The notes under the pieces were generated by a model, which saw only the letters and a program-made list of their open reading frames with translations, was not told where the DNA came from and ran no database searches. 64,000 nt of DNA from Pseudomonas vancouverensis (GTDB lineage Bacteria; Pseudomonadota; Gammaproteobacteria; Pseudomonadales; Pseudomonadaceae). Where the stretch lies: positions 62,001-126,000 of the forward strand of contig NZ_RRZK01000024.1 in assembly GCF_004348895.1 (NCBI RefSeq), in the 5' to 3' direction. Of this stretch, positions 43,306 through 52,301 are shown in pieces; positions within the stretch are counted from its first letter, which is position 1, and every line of letters begins with the position of its first letter. Both the position numbers and the translations under genes were made by a program.

Positions 43306-44178
43306 TTGACTGCTCCAGGTGCTTTGAATTCCGCTGCTGGCTCGCTTTATGTGGTGGCGACGCCCATCGGCAACCTGGACGACATCAGCGCACGTGCGCT
43401 GAAAATCCTGCGCGAAGTGGCCTTGATCGCTGCCGAGGACACCCGGCACTCCCAGCGCCTGATGCAGCACTTCGGCATTTCGACGCCGCTGGCTGCCTGT
43501 CATGAACACAATGAACGTGATGAAGGTAGCCGGTTTATTACCCGTCTGCTGGCGGGGGATAATGTTGCGCTGATCTCCGATGCGGGGACACCGCTGATTT
43601 CCGACCCCGGCTACCACCTGGTGCGCCAGGCGCGGGCCGCCGGTATCAACGTGGTCCCGGTTCCCGGCGCTTGCGCGCTGATTGCCGCGTTGTCGGCGGC
43701 TGGTCTGCCCTCGGATCGCTTCATTTTCGAGGGTTTCCTGCCGGCCAAGGCCGTGGGGCGACGCGTGCGCCTCGAGCAGGTAAAGGAAGAGCCGCGCACC
43801 TTGATCTTCTACGAGGCGCCGCACCGTATTCTCGAATGCCTGCAGGACATGGAGCTGGTGTTCGGTCCGGAGCGTCCGGCCTTGCTGGCGCGTGAGCTGA
43901 CCAAAACCTTCGAAACCCTCAAGGGCTTGCCGCTGGCCGAGCTGCGTCAGTTCGTCGAGTCGGACAGCAATCAGCAGCGCGGTGAGTGCGTGGTATTGGT
44001 TGCGGGCTGGTCGGCACCGGATGAGGAGGGGGCGGTCAGCAGTGAAGCCATGCGCATTCTCAATCTGTTGCTCGAGGAAATGCCTCTCAAGCGCGCCGCG
44101 GCATTGGCAGCGCAAATTACCGGTGAGCGCAAGAACGTGCTGTACCAGATCGCACTGGATCAGCAGAAGGGCGAGTAA
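43306..44178 (+). CDS. rsmI: 16S rRNA (cytidine1402-2'-O)-methyltransferase
   Basis: A 290-residue tetrapyrrole-methylase-fold enzyme: LYVVATPIGNLDDISARALK, AEDTRHSQRLM, ALISDAGTPLISDPGYHLV, EGFLPAKAVGRR. It adds the 2'-O-methyl of C1402. The TTG at 43306 is taken as start because GAGG lies 8 bases ahead and the family begins there. ATG 43273 is unlikely since it overlaps a TACAAT -10 box (43269-43274). The 3' end is followed closely by RNase P RNA. Confidence 0.9.
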   Translation: MTAPGALNSAAGSLYVVATPIGNLDDISARALKILREVALIAAEDTRHSQRLMQHFGISTPLAACHEHNERDEGSRFITRLLAGDNVALISDAGTPLISDPGYHLVRQARAAGINVVPVPGACALIAALSAAGLPSDRFIFEGFLPAKAVGRRVRLEQVKEEPRTLIFYEAPHRILECLQDMELVFGPERPALLARELTKTFETLKGLPLAELRQFVESDSNQQRGECVVLVAGWSAPDEEGAVSSEAMRILNLLLEEMPLKRAAALAAQITGERKNVLYQIALDQQKGE

Positions 44179-44253
44179 AAGCCGACGCGAAGGCATGCAC
44201 AATGGCGTTTAGCGCTTGTTCTTCGGGCGCTCTGCCGTTAACCTTCGCGGCGG

Positions 44254-44606
44254 AGAGTCGATCGGACAGTCGCTGCCCTCTATGAAAATTAGGGGGGGGA
44301 GGAAAGTCCGGGCTCCATAGGGCGAAGTGCCAGGTAATGCCTGGGAGGCGTGAGCCTACGGAAAGTGCCACAGAAAATAACCGCCTAAGCGCTTCGGCGC
44401 CGGTAAGGGTGAAAAGGTGCGGTAAGAGCGCACCGCACGTCTGGCAACAGTTCGTGGCTAGGTAAACCCCACTTGGAGCAAGACCAAATAGGGTCCCAAG
44501 GCGTGGCCCGCGCTGGGACCGGGTAGGTTGCTAAAGGTGTCCAGTGATGGCCATCGTAGACGAATGACTGTTCAAGACAGAACCCGGCTTACAGATCGAC
44601 TCTCCA
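44254..44606 (+). ncRNA. rnpB: RNase P RNA (class A)
   Basis: The terminal P1 stem pairs AGAGTCGATC (44254-44263) with GATCGACTCT (44594-44603). Inside are the conserved GAGGAAAGTCCGGGCTCC, the ACAGAAAATAACCGCC region, GGTAAGGGTGAAAAGG, and the AGACGAATGACTG...ACAGAACCCGGCTTACAG 3' core. Catalytic RNA that trims tRNA 5' leaders. A weak promoter match TTGTTC-16-TTAACC (44216-44243) lies just upstream. The ends are set by P1 and may be off by a few bases. Confidence 0.97.
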
Positions 44607-44858
44607 CCTTTTCTCACGCCTCTGCTTAAATCATTGGGCAGAGTGCCGTGATAGCAATTTCCCTCCTTTCACAATCGTCTCCAGAAGCACTTTCGTAATA
44701 CCGAAAAAATCTTACTCTTAATAAATTACTTTAACTTCTGCGTGCAGGTTCCTGTGCCGATTGAAGTTGTCGGGCGGTTTTATCTGCCTGATTCTCGTTA
44801 CCCCTCCCTTTATGCTCCTAAATCTCAGTTCTGTAAGGGTTTTCCTTTAATCGGCGCC
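44607..44858. other. AT-rich spacer between rnpB and the dcw promoter
   Basis: No gene is visible. The stretch around 44690-44740 is strikingly AT-rich for this genome (AATAAATTACTTTAACTT). No clean terminator for rnpB was found; T-runs without a strong stem follow it. Confidence 0.5.
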
Positions 44859-44888
44859 TTGACGGTGTGGTGGGCGCATTCCTATAGT
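44859..44888 (+). promoter_or_regulatory. Promoter of the dcw cluster (PmraZ)
   Basis: TTGACG (44859-44864), 18-base spacer, TATAGT (44883-44888). The predicted start near 44895 falls at the MraZ repeats. Confidence 0.8.
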
Positions 44889-44895
44889 GTGCGCA

Positions 44896-44922
44896 AGTGG
44901 CGGAAAGTGGCATGAAGTGGGT
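44896..44922 (+). promoter_or_regulatory. MraZ operator: three direct repeats at 10-bp period
   Basis: GTGG occurs at 44897, 44907 and 44917 (GTGGcggaaa, GTGGcatgaa, GTGGgt), the TGGNN-N5-TGGNN-N5-TGGNN pattern that MraZ binds in E. coli. Location at the transcription start fits autorepression. Confidence 0.85.
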
Positions 44923-44962
44923 TTTTTGAGCTCAAAACGCTAAAATTTGGAGAAACGCTGAC

Positions 44963-45418
44963 GTGTTTCGCGGAGCCAACGCTATCAGTCTCGATGCAAA
45001 GGGCCGTCTCGCCATGCCGAGCCGGTACCGTGACGAGCTCGATTCGCGTAGCTCTGGTCAATTAATCGTAACAATTGATGCCGTTGATCCATGTTTGTGT
45101 GTTTACCCCCTCGATGAGTGGGAAATAATTGAAACCAAACTGCGCGCACTGCCTTCGCTACGCGAAGAGAACCGCCGCCTGCAACGCTTATTGATTGGTA
45201 ATGCCGTCGACCTTGAGCTCGACGGCAGTGGTCGTTTCCTGGTCCCGCCGCGTCTTCGTGAATATGCCAAGTTGGATAAGCGCGCGATGTTGGTAGGCCA
45301 ACTGAACAAGTTCCAATTGTGGGACGAGGATGCCTGGAATGCGGTTTCTGCCGCTGACCTGGCTGCTATTCAACAACCGGGCGCCATGCCTGACGAACTG
45401 CGTGATTTGATCCTGTGA
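44963..45418 (+). CDS. mraZ: Division/cell-wall cluster transcriptional regulator MraZ
   Basis: A 151-residue protein of two AbrB-like halves (FRGANAISLDAKGRLAMPSR, then LELDGSGRFLVPPRLREYA). MraZ forms a ring-shaped oligomer and represses its own dcw promoter. The start is GTG at 44963, with GGAG 10 bases ahead. Its stop overlaps the rsmH GTG (GTGA). The operator sits about 60 bases upstream. Confidence 0.98.
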   Translation: MFRGANAISLDAKGRLAMPSRYRDELDSRSSGQLIVTIDAVDPCLCVYPLDEWEIIETKLRALPSLREENRRLQRLLIGNAVDLELDGSGRFLVPPRLREYAKLDKRAMLVGQLNKFQLWDEDAWNAVSAADLAAIQQPGAMPDELRDLIL

Positions 45419-46362
45419 CTATTGATAGCGGCTTTAACCACATCACCGTACTGCTTGACGAAGCCGTCGAGGCTCTCGCCGTACGTCCTGATGGCTGCTA
45501 TCTGGACGGCACGTTCGGACGCGGCGGACACAGCCGGTTGATCCTCAGCCAGCTCGGTCCCGATGGTCGGTTGCTCGGGTTTGATAAAGATCCACAAGCG
45601 ATTGCCACCGGGCAGACGCTAGCGGCCGAAGACGGCCGCTTTGTCGTTGTGCAGCGCAGCTTTGCCGAGCTGGGTTCAGAAGTCGCCGAACGTGGCATGA
45701 ACGGCAAGGTCAGCGGCGTATTGCTGGACTTGGGCGTGTCTTCGCCACAGCTGGACGATCCGGAACGCGGTTTCAGCTTCCTCAACGATGGCCCACTGGA
45801 CATGCGCATGGACCCGTCTCGCGGGATCAGCGCCGCTGAATTCGTTAATACCGCACCCGTGGAAGAAATTGCCCGGGTTTTCAAGGAATACGGCGAAGAA
45901 CGTTTCTCCGGTCGCATGGCCCGTGCCGTGGTCGAGCGTCGCGACATCAAGCCATTCGAGCGCACTGGCGATCTGGCAGAAGTCCTGAAGGTTGCCAACC
46001 CTGCGTGGGAAAAGGGCAAGAACCCGGCAACCCGTGCATTCCAGGGTCTGCGCATTCACGTGAACAACGAACTGGGGGATCTGGAAGCTGGCCTTGAAGC
46101 CGCACTGGAGTCCCTGGAAATCGGCGGTCGCCTGGTGGTCATCAGCTTCCACTCGCTGGAAGACCGTATCGTCAAACTGTTCATGCGCAAGCTGGTGAAA
46201 GGCGAAGCCGACAACCTGCCGCGCAACCTGCCGGTTCGACACGTCGCCTTCGAACCGAAAATCAAAGTCCATGGCAAAGCGCAGACGGCCTCCGACGCCG
46301 AACTCAAAGCCAACCCGCGTTCCCGTAGTGCTGTCATGCGCGTGGCGGAGAAGCTGCGGTGA
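45415..46362 (+). CDS. rsmH: 16S rRNA (cytosine1402-N4)-methyltransferase
   Basis: A 315-residue SAM-dependent enzyme: HITVLLDEAVEALAVRPDGC, LDGTFGRGGHSRLIL, LLDLGVSSPQLDDPERGFSF, and VVISFHSLEDRIVK. It methylates N4 of C1402, the same base that RsmI modifies on the ribose, and rsmI lies 1.2 kb upstream. GTG start overlapping mraZ; its stop overlaps the ftsL GTG. Confidence 0.98.
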   Translation: MTIDSGFNHITVLLDEAVEALAVRPDGCYLDGTFGRGGHSRLILSQLGPDGRLLGFDKDPQAIATGQTLAAEDGRFVVVQRSFAELGSEVAERGMNGKVSGVLLDLGVSSPQLDDPERGFSFLNDGPLDMRMDPSRGISAAEFVNTAPVEEIARVFKEYGEERFSGRMARAVVERRDIKPFERTGDLAEVLKVANPAWEKGKNPATRAFQGLRIHVNNELGDLEAGLEAALESLEIGGRLVVISFHSLEDRIVKLFMRKLVKGEADNLPRNLPVRHVAFEPKIKVHGKAQTASDAELKANPRSRSAVMRVAEKLR

Positions 46363-46652
46363 GCAAGCTTTTCGCCAAGCCACTGCCCGGCGGAAGCTTT
46401 TTCATGCTGCTGTTGTTTGTCGGCGTGCTCGTGTCGGCCATCGGCGTGTCTTACGCCGCGCACTGGAACCGTCAGTTGCTCAACACCCTGTACACCGAAT
46501 TGAGCGTGCGCGACAAAGCGCAGGCTGAGTGGGGGCGCCTGATCCTGGAGCAAAGCACCTGGACCGCCCACAGTCGCATCGAAGTGCTTGCGACCGAACA
46601 ACTGAAAATGCACATCCCGGGTGCCGCTGACGTGAAGATGGTGGCGCCATGA
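46359..46652 (+). CDS. ftsL: Cell division protein FtsL
   Basis: A 97-residue bitopic protein: short cytoplasmic tail, one membrane helix (FFMLLLFVGVLVSAIGVSYA), then a periplasmic coiled coil (LLNTLYTELSVRDKAQAEWG). Forms the FtsQLB complex that activates FtsWI. GTG start overlapping rsmH by four bases, and its ATGA overlap with ftsI fits tight coupling. Confidence 0.95.
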   Translation: MSKLFAKPLPGGSFFMLLLFVGVLVSAIGVSYAAHWNRQLLNTLYTELSVRDKAQAEWGRLILEQSTWTAHSRIEVLATEQLKMHIPGAADVKMVAP

Positions 46653-48391
46653 TGAAACTCGAAGGTGCACTTTTCCCGTGGCGTTTCCGTGTGGTGCTGG
46701 GTTTGCTCGGCGTCATGGTGGCCGCGATCTGCTGGCGCATCATCGACCTGCAGGTGGTCGACCGCGACTTCCTCAAGGGTCAGGGCGATGCCCGTAGCGT
46801 TCGTCATATTCCGATTCCTGCACACCGTGGTCTGATCACTGACCGCAACGGTGAGCCCTTGGCCGTCAGTACCCCGGTGACCACGCTGTGGGCCAACGCC
46901 AAGGAAATGCAGCTGGAAAAAGACAAGTGGCCAGCACTGGCTGCCGCACTTGGTCAGGATCCAAAAGCGCTGACCGAGCGTCTCGAAGCGCAAGCCAACA
47001 AGGAATTCATTTATCTGGTGCGCGGGCTGACGCCTGAGCAAGGCCAGGCCGTGCTCGATCTGAAAGTGCCGGGCGTCTACGGCATCGAAGAGTTCCGCCG
47101 CTTCTATCCTGCCGGTGAAGTCACCGCGCACATGGTCGGCTTTACCGACATCGACGATCACGGGCGCGAAGGCGTCGAGCTGGCCTACGATGAATGGCTG
47201 GCCGGTGTGCCGGGCAAACGACAGGTCATCAAGGACCGGCGTGGCCGGCTGATCAAGGATGTCCAGGTCACCAAAAACGCCAAGGCCGGCAAGCCCTTGG
47301 CGTTGTCCATTGACCTGCGCCTGCAGTACCTGGCCAACCGCGAGTTGCGTAACGCGATCATCGAGAACGGCGCCAAGGCCGGCAGCCTGGTGATCATGGA
47401 CGTCAAGACCGGCGAAATCCTGGCCATGGTCAACCAGCCGACCTACAACCCGAACAACCGTCGCAACCTGCAACCGGCGATGATGCGTAACCGCGCGATG
47501 ATCGACGTGTTCGAGCCAGGTTCGACCATGAAAGCGATCTCGATGAGCGCAGCGATCGAAACTGGCCGCTGGAAACCGAGCGACACCGTCGAGGTGTACC
47601 CGGGCTCGTTGCAGATCGGCAAGTACACCATCAAGGACGTGTCCAAGACCGAAGGTCCGGTACTCGACCTGACCGGCATCCTGATCAACTCCAGTAACGT
47701 CGGCATGAGTAAGGTCGCGTTCGATATCGGCGGCGAAACCATTTTCCGTCTGGCGCAAAAAGTCGGCTTGGGCCAGGACACCGGTCTGGGCTTCCCGGGC
47801 GAGCGCGTCGGCAACCTGCCGAACTACCGCGAGTGGCGCAAGGCTGAAACCGCCACGCTGTCGTATGGCTACGGTATTTCGGTGACCGCGATCCAGTTGG
47901 TTCACGCCTTCTCGGCATTGGCAAACAACGGTCGCCTCGCCCCATTGACCCTGATCAAGACCGACAAGGCGCCGCAAACCACTCAGGTATTGCCGGAAGC
48001 CGTGGCCAAGACCATGCAAGGCATGCTGCAACAAGTGATCGAGGCGCCGCGCGGCGTGTTCCGTGCGCAGGTGCCGGCCTATCACGTGGCCGGCAAGTCG
48101 GGTACCGCGCGTAAAACGTCGGTCGGCACCAAGGGCTACGCCGAAAACTCCTACCGTTCGCTGTTCGCCGGCTTCGGCCCGATGAGCGATCCGCGTTACG
48201 CCATTGTCGTAGTGATCGATGAGCCGAGCAAAGCCGGCTACTTCGGTGGTCTGGTTTCCGCGCCGGTGTTCAGCCGTGTGATGTCCGGCACCCTGCGCCT
48301 GATGAACGTTACACCGGACAACCTGCCGCCGACCCAGCAGGCCAACGCTACTCCGACCGTTCCGCTGAAAGCCAATGGAGGGCGCGGCTGA
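46649..48391 (+). CDS. ftsI: Septal peptidoglycan transpeptidase PBP3 (FtsI)
   Basis: A 580-residue class B penicillin-binding protein. It has an N-terminal membrane anchor (FRVVLGLLGVMVAAICWRII), a non-catalytic domain, then the transpeptidase domain with STMK (Ser292-Lys295), SSN (348-350) and KSGT (483-486). Cross-links septal peptidoglycan together with FtsW; main target of anti-pseudomonal beta-lactams. Nothing unusual in the three motifs. Starts MM; either Met could be used. Confidence 0.98.
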   Translation: MMKLEGALFPWRFRVVLGLLGVMVAAICWRIIDLQVVDRDFLKGQGDARSVRHIPIPAHRGLITDRNGEPLAVSTPVTTLWANAKEMQLEKDKWPALAAALGQDPKALTERLEAQANKEFIYLVRGLTPEQGQAVLDLKVPGVYGIEEFRRFYPAGEVTAHMVGFTDIDDHGREGVELAYDEWLAGVPGKRQVIKDRRGRLIKDVQVTKNAKAGKPLALSIDLRLQYLANRELRNAIIENGAKAGSLVIMDVKTGEILAMVNQPTYNPNNRRNLQPAMMRNRAMIDVFEPGSTMKAISMSAAIETGRWKPSDTVEVYPGSLQIGKYTIKDVSKTEGPVLDLTGILINSSNVGMSKVAFDIGGETIFRLAQKVGLGQDTGLGFPGERVGNLPNYREWRKAETATLSYGYGISVTAIQLVHAFSALANNGRLAPLTLIKTDKAPQTTQVLPEAVAKTMQGMLQQVIEAPRGVFRAQVPAYHVAGKSGTARKTSVGTKGYAENSYRSLFAGFGPMSDPRYAIVVVIDEPSKAGYFGGLVSAPVFSRVMSGTLRLMNVTPDNLPPTQQANATPTVPLKANGGRG

Positions 48392-49854
48392 TGTCATTAA
48401 GTCTGAACAAGATATTCCCCCACGCCGGCCACGATCTGTTGATTCGTGAATTGGCGCTCGACAGCCGCAACGTGCGCGCAGGCGATCTGTTCCTCGCCGT
48501 GCCTGGCGGCAAGTTCGATGGCCGTGCGCACATTGCCGATGCCTTGCAACGCGGTGCAGCCGCCGTTGCCTATGAAGTGGAAGGCGCCACCGTGCTGCCG
48601 ATCACCGAAGTGCCGCTGATTCCGGTCAAGGGCCTGGCTGCGCAACTGTCGGACATCGCCGGACGCTTCTATGGTGAGCCAAGCCATCATGTGAACCTGG
48701 TCGGCGTGACCGGGACCAACGGCAAGACCAGCGTGACCCAACTGGTCGCGCAGGCGCTCGATCTGCTCGGCCAGCATTGCGGTATTGTCGGCACCCTGGG
48801 TTCCGGTTTCTATGGCGCGCTGCAAAGCGGCTTGCACACTACGCCGAATCCGATTGCCATGCAGGCGACCCTGGCTGACCTGAAAAAGGCCGGTGCCAAG
48901 GCGGTTGCAATGGAAGTGTCCTCCCACGGTCTGGATCAAGGCCGGGTAACCGCGCTGGCGTTCGACGTGGCGGTGATGACCAACCTGTCCCGCGACCACC
49001 TCGATTACCACGGCACCATGGAAGCTTACGCTGAGGCCAAGGCCAAGCTGTTCGCCTGGAGTGACTTGAAGTGCCGGGTGGTCAACCTCGACGACGAATT
49101 CGGTCGGCAGTTGGCCGCTGAAAAGCGCGAGTCGCGGCTGATCACTTACAGCCTGCTCGACAGCAGTGCCTACCTGTTCTGCCGCGAAGCGCAGTTCGAC
49201 GATCATGGCGTGCGCGCCACGCTGGTGACGCCGCAGGGCGAGCATCACCTGCGCAGCACGCTGCTCGGCCGTTTCAACCTGAGCAACTTATTGGCCGCGG
49301 TCGGCGCCTTGCTCGGCCTGGACTACGCCCTCGACGAAATTCTCAAGGTGTTGCCGAAACTGGAAGGCCCAGCCGGACGCATGCAGCGCCTCGGTGGTGG
49401 TACCCAGCCGCTGGTGGTGGTCGATTACGCACACACTCCGGATGCACTGGAAAAAGTGCTGACAGCTCTGCGTCCACACGTCAAAGGTCAACTGTTGTGC
49501 CTGTTCGGCTGCGGCGGCGACCGTGATCGCGGCAAGCGTCCGCTGATGGCTGAGGTGGTCGAGCGTCTGGCCGACCGCGTGCTGGTCACCGATGACAATC
49601 CACGCACTGAAGACCCTGCGGTGATTTTCGACGACATCCGCGCCGGTTTCACCGCTGTGGATAAAGTGACCTTCGTCGCCGGTCGTGGCCAGGCCATTGC
49701 CCAGTTGATCGCCGGTGCCTCCGCCGATGACGTGATTGTCCTGGCCGGTAAAGGCCATGAGGACTATCAGGAAATCAACGGTCAGCGCCATCCGTTTTCT
49801 GATCTGGTCGAAGCCGATCATGCCCTGACTGCGTGGGAGGTGGCCCATGCTTAA
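48391..49854 (+). CDS. murE: UDP-MurNAc-tripeptide synthetase (meso-diaminopimelate adding)
   Basis: A 487-residue Mur ligase: ATP loop GVTGTNGKTSVTQLV, central LSRDHLDYHGTMEAYAEAKA, and DDNPRTEDP. The DNPR motif selects meso-diaminopimelate over lysine, as expected for a Gram-negative wall. Adds the third residue of the stem peptide in the cytoplasm. Overlaps ftsI by one base and murF by eight. Confidence 0.98.
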   Translation: MSLSLNKIFPHAGHDLLIRELALDSRNVRAGDLFLAVPGGKFDGRAHIADALQRGAAAVAYEVEGATVLPITEVPLIPVKGLAAQLSDIAGRFYGEPSHHVNLVGVTGTNGKTSVTQLVAQALDLLGQHCGIVGTLGSGFYGALQSGLHTTPNPIAMQATLADLKKAGAKAVAMEVSSHGLDQGRVTALAFDVAVMTNLSRDHLDYHGTMEAYAEAKAKLFAWSDLKCRVVNLDDEFGRQLAAEKRESRLITYSLLDSSAYLFCREAQFDDHGVRATLVTPQGEHHLRSTLLGRFNLSNLLAAVGALLGLDYALDEILKVLPKLEGPAGRMQRLGGGTQPLVVVDYAHTPDALEKVLTALRPHVKGQLLCLFGCGGDRDRGKRPLMAEVVERLADRVLVTDDNPRTEDPAVIFDDIRAGFTAVDKVTFVAGRGQAIAQLIAGASADDVIVLAGKGHEDYQEINGQRHPFSDLVEADHALTAWEVAHA

Positions 49855-51214
49855 GGCCCTGACACTGAGTGAACTGACCGGCGCACTGAATGCGCGTCTG
49901 GTGTCGAACGATGCTTCTTTCGACGGCGTCAGCATCGACAGCCGGGCGATCAAGCCGGGACAACTGTTTATTGCCTTGACCGGCCCGCGTTTCGACGGCC
50001 ATGACTACCTCAATGACGTCGCCACCAAGGGGGCCGTCGCTGCCCTGGTCGAGCGCGAAGTCGCCGACAGCACGCTGCCTCAATTGCTGGTGAAGGATAC
50101 TCGTCAGGCCCTGGGTCAGTTGGGTGCGTTGAACCGTGCTGCATTCACCCAGCAGGTCGCCGCCGTGACCGGTTCCAGCGGCAAGACCACGGTCAAGGAA
50201 ATGCTCGCCAGCATCCTGCGCACGCGCGGTCCGGTGCTGGCCACCCGTGGCAACCTGAACAACGACCTCGGCGTGCCGCTGACCCTGCTCGAATTGGCGC
50301 CGGAACATACCGCCGCCGTGATCGAACTGGGTGCCTCGCGCCTGGGCGAAATCGCCTACACCGTCGGCATGACCAAACCCCATGTGGCCATCCTCAACAA
50401 CGCCGGGACCGCCCACGTTGGCGAGTTCGGCGGTCCGGAAAAAATCGTCGAGGCCAAGGGCGAGATCATCGAAGGGCTGGACGCTGATGGCGTCGCCGTT
50501 CTCAATCTCGACGACAAGGCGTTCGGTATCTGGAAGAACCGTGCGGCCGGTCGCAAGGTGTTGTCGTTCGCCTTGAGCAACCTCAGCGCTGATTTCTACG
50601 CCAGCGATCTGGATCGCGATGCCCGTGGCTGCCCGTCATTCAACCTGCACACCCCTGAAGGTGTGGAGCGTGTGCAGTTGAACCTGCTTGGCACCCATAA
50701 CGTCGCCAATGCAATGGCCGCCGCGGCCGCTGCCCATGCCCTGGGCGTGTCGCTGTTCGGCATCGCCACCGGTCTCGGCGCGGTACAGCCGGTCAAGGGC
50801 CGTACCGTTGCGCAACTGGCCACCAATGGCATGCGCGTCATCGATGACACTTACAACGCGAACCCCACCTCCATGTGCGCTGCCGTTGATATACTGGCGG
50901 GCTTTTCCGGTCGCACCGTCCTGGTGCTCGGGGATATCGGCGAGTTGGGCGATTGGGCGGAGCAAGGGCACCGCGACGTGGGCGCTTACGCCCGGGGCAA
51001 GGTTTCTGCGCTCTACGCCGTTGGGCCGATGATGGTTCACGCCGTAAACGCTTTCGGTCCACAGGCTTTGCACTTCAGCACACAGGCTGAACTGATCAAG
51101 GCCCTGGACGCCGAGCAAGACACAAACACCACCATTTTGATCAAGGGCTCGCGCAGCGCTGCGATGGAAAACGTCGTTGCCGCTTTGTGCGGGTCCAGTC
51201 TGGAGAAACATTAA
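49847..51214 (+). CDS. murF: UDP-MurNAc-tripeptide--D-Ala-D-Ala ligase
   Basis: A 455-residue Mur ligase: AVTGSSGKTTVKEMLASIL for ATP, LNNDLGVPLTLLEL, IDDTYNANPTSMCAAVDILA, and VLVLGDIGELGDWAEQGHRD. Adds D-Ala-D-Ala to complete the cytoplasmic pentapeptide. ATG at 49847 within the murE 3' end; stop overlaps mraY by one base. Confidence 0.98.
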   Translation: MLKALTLSELTGALNARLVSNDASFDGVSIDSRAIKPGQLFIALTGPRFDGHDYLNDVATKGAVAALVEREVADSTLPQLLVKDTRQALGQLGALNRAAFTQQVAAVTGSSGKTTVKEMLASILRTRGPVLATRGNLNNDLGVPLTLLELAPEHTAAVIELGASRLGEIAYTVGMTKPHVAILNNAGTAHVGEFGGPEKIVEAKGEIIEGLDADGVAVLNLDDKAFGIWKNRAAGRKVLSFALSNLSADFYASDLDRDARGCPSFNLHTPEGVERVQLNLLGTHNVANAMAAAAAAHALGVSLFGIATGLGAVQPVKGRTVAQLATNGMRVIDDTYNANPTSMCAAVDILAGFSGRTVLVLGDIGELGDWAEQGHRDVGAYARGKVSALYAVGPMMVHAVNAFGPQALHFSTQAELIKALDAEQDTNTTILIKGSRSAAMENVVAALCGSSLEKH

Positions 51215-52296
51215 TGCTGCTGCTGCTAGCGGAGTATCTGCAACAGTTCTACAAAGGCTTCGCGGTCTTCCAGTACCTGACCCTGCGCGGGATTCTCGGT
51301 GTACTGACCGCGTTGGTTTTGTCGCTGTGCTATGGCCCGTGGATGATCCGCACTTTGCAGAACCGTCAGATCGGTCAATCCGTTCGCAACGATGGTCCGC
51401 AATCTCACCTGTCCAAGTCGGGTACGCCGACCATGGGCGGCGCCCTGATTCTGTCCTCCATCGGTGTCAGCACCCTGCTGTGGGCTGACCTGAGCAACCG
51501 TTATGTCTGGGTCGTGCTGTTGGTGACCCTGCTGTTCGGCGCCATCGGCTGGGTCGACGACTACCGCAAAGTCATCGAGAAGAACTCCCGCGGCTTGCCC
51601 AGCCGCTGGAAGTATTTCTGGCAGTCGGTGTTCGGCCTCGGCGCGGCCATCTTCCTTTATATGACCGCCACGACGCCGGTGGAAACCACCCTGATTCTGC
51701 CGATGCTCAAGGACTACAGCATTCCGCTGGGCGCCGGGTTCATTGTGCTGACCTATTTCGTGATTGTCGGCTCGAGCAACGCGGTCAACCTGACCGACGG
51801 CCTCGACGGTCTCGCCATCATGCCAACCGTAATGGTCGGTGGTGGCCTGGGGATCTTCTGCTATTTGTCGGGTAACGTGAAGTTCGCCGAATACCTGCTG
51901 ATTCCGTATGTACCGGGTGCGGGCGAACTGATCGTGTTCTGCGGCGCACTGATCGGCGCGGGCCTCGGCTTTCTCTGGTTCAACACCTATCCGGCCCAGG
52001 TTTTCATGGGTGACGTTGGCGCACTGGCGCTGGGCGCAGCGCTGGGCACCATCGCGGTGATCGTTCGTCAGGAAATCGTCCTGTTCATCATGGGCGGTGT
52101 GTTCGTGATGGAAACCCTGTCAGTCGTCATTCAGGTTGCTTCCTTCAAGCTGACCGGTCGCCGTGTGTTCCGCATGGCACCGATTCACCACCACTTTGAA
52201 CTCAAGGGCTGGCCCGAGCCGCGCGTGATCGTCCGTTTCTGGATCATCACCGTGATTCTCGTGCTGATCGGCCTTGCCACCCTGAAGCTGAGGTAG
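51214..52296 (+). CDS. mraY: Phospho-MurNAc-pentapeptide transferase (lipid I synthase)
   Basis: A 360-residue polytopic enzyme with about ten membrane helices. Signatures: GTPTMGGALIL, the catalytic Asp region GWVDDYRKVIEKNSRGL, NLTDGLDGLAI, FMGDVGALALG, and the HHHFEL loop (PIHHHFELKGW). It transfers phospho-MurNAc-pentapeptide to undecaprenyl phosphate. The start at 51214 (TAATG overlap with murF) gives the normal family length; an ATG at 51187 would add nine residues. Confidence 0.98.
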   Translation: MLLLLAEYLQQFYKGFAVFQYLTLRGILGVLTALVLSLCYGPWMIRTLQNRQIGQSVRNDGPQSHLSKSGTPTMGGALILSSIGVSTLLWADLSNRYVWVVLLVTLLFGAIGWVDDYRKVIEKNSRGLPSRWKYFWQSVFGLGAAIFLYMTATTPVETTLILPMLKDYSIPLGAGFIVLTYFVIVGSSNAVNLTDGLDGLAIMPTVMVGGGLGIFCYLSGNVKFAEYLLIPYVPGAGELIVFCGALIGAGLGFLWFNTYPAQVFMGDVGALALGAALGTIAVIVRQEIVLFIMGGVFVMETLSVVIQVASFKLTGRRVFRMAPIHHHFELKGWPEPRVIVRFWIITVILVLIGLATLKLR

Positions 52297-52301
52297 AACG
52301 A

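Noticed and set aside
43200..44253. Possible SOS or other operator near rsmI/rnpB
   Set aside because: Only scattered partial matches; no full consensus found.
44254..44606. Protein-coding reading of the RNase P RNA region
   Set aside because: The region matches RNase P RNA core sequences and a terminal stem; no coding frame is credible there.
46472..48397. A 641-codon open frame on the minus strand opposite ftsI
   Set aside because: ftsI is certain by its three transpeptidase motifs; the opposing frame has no ribosome site or recognisable protein features.
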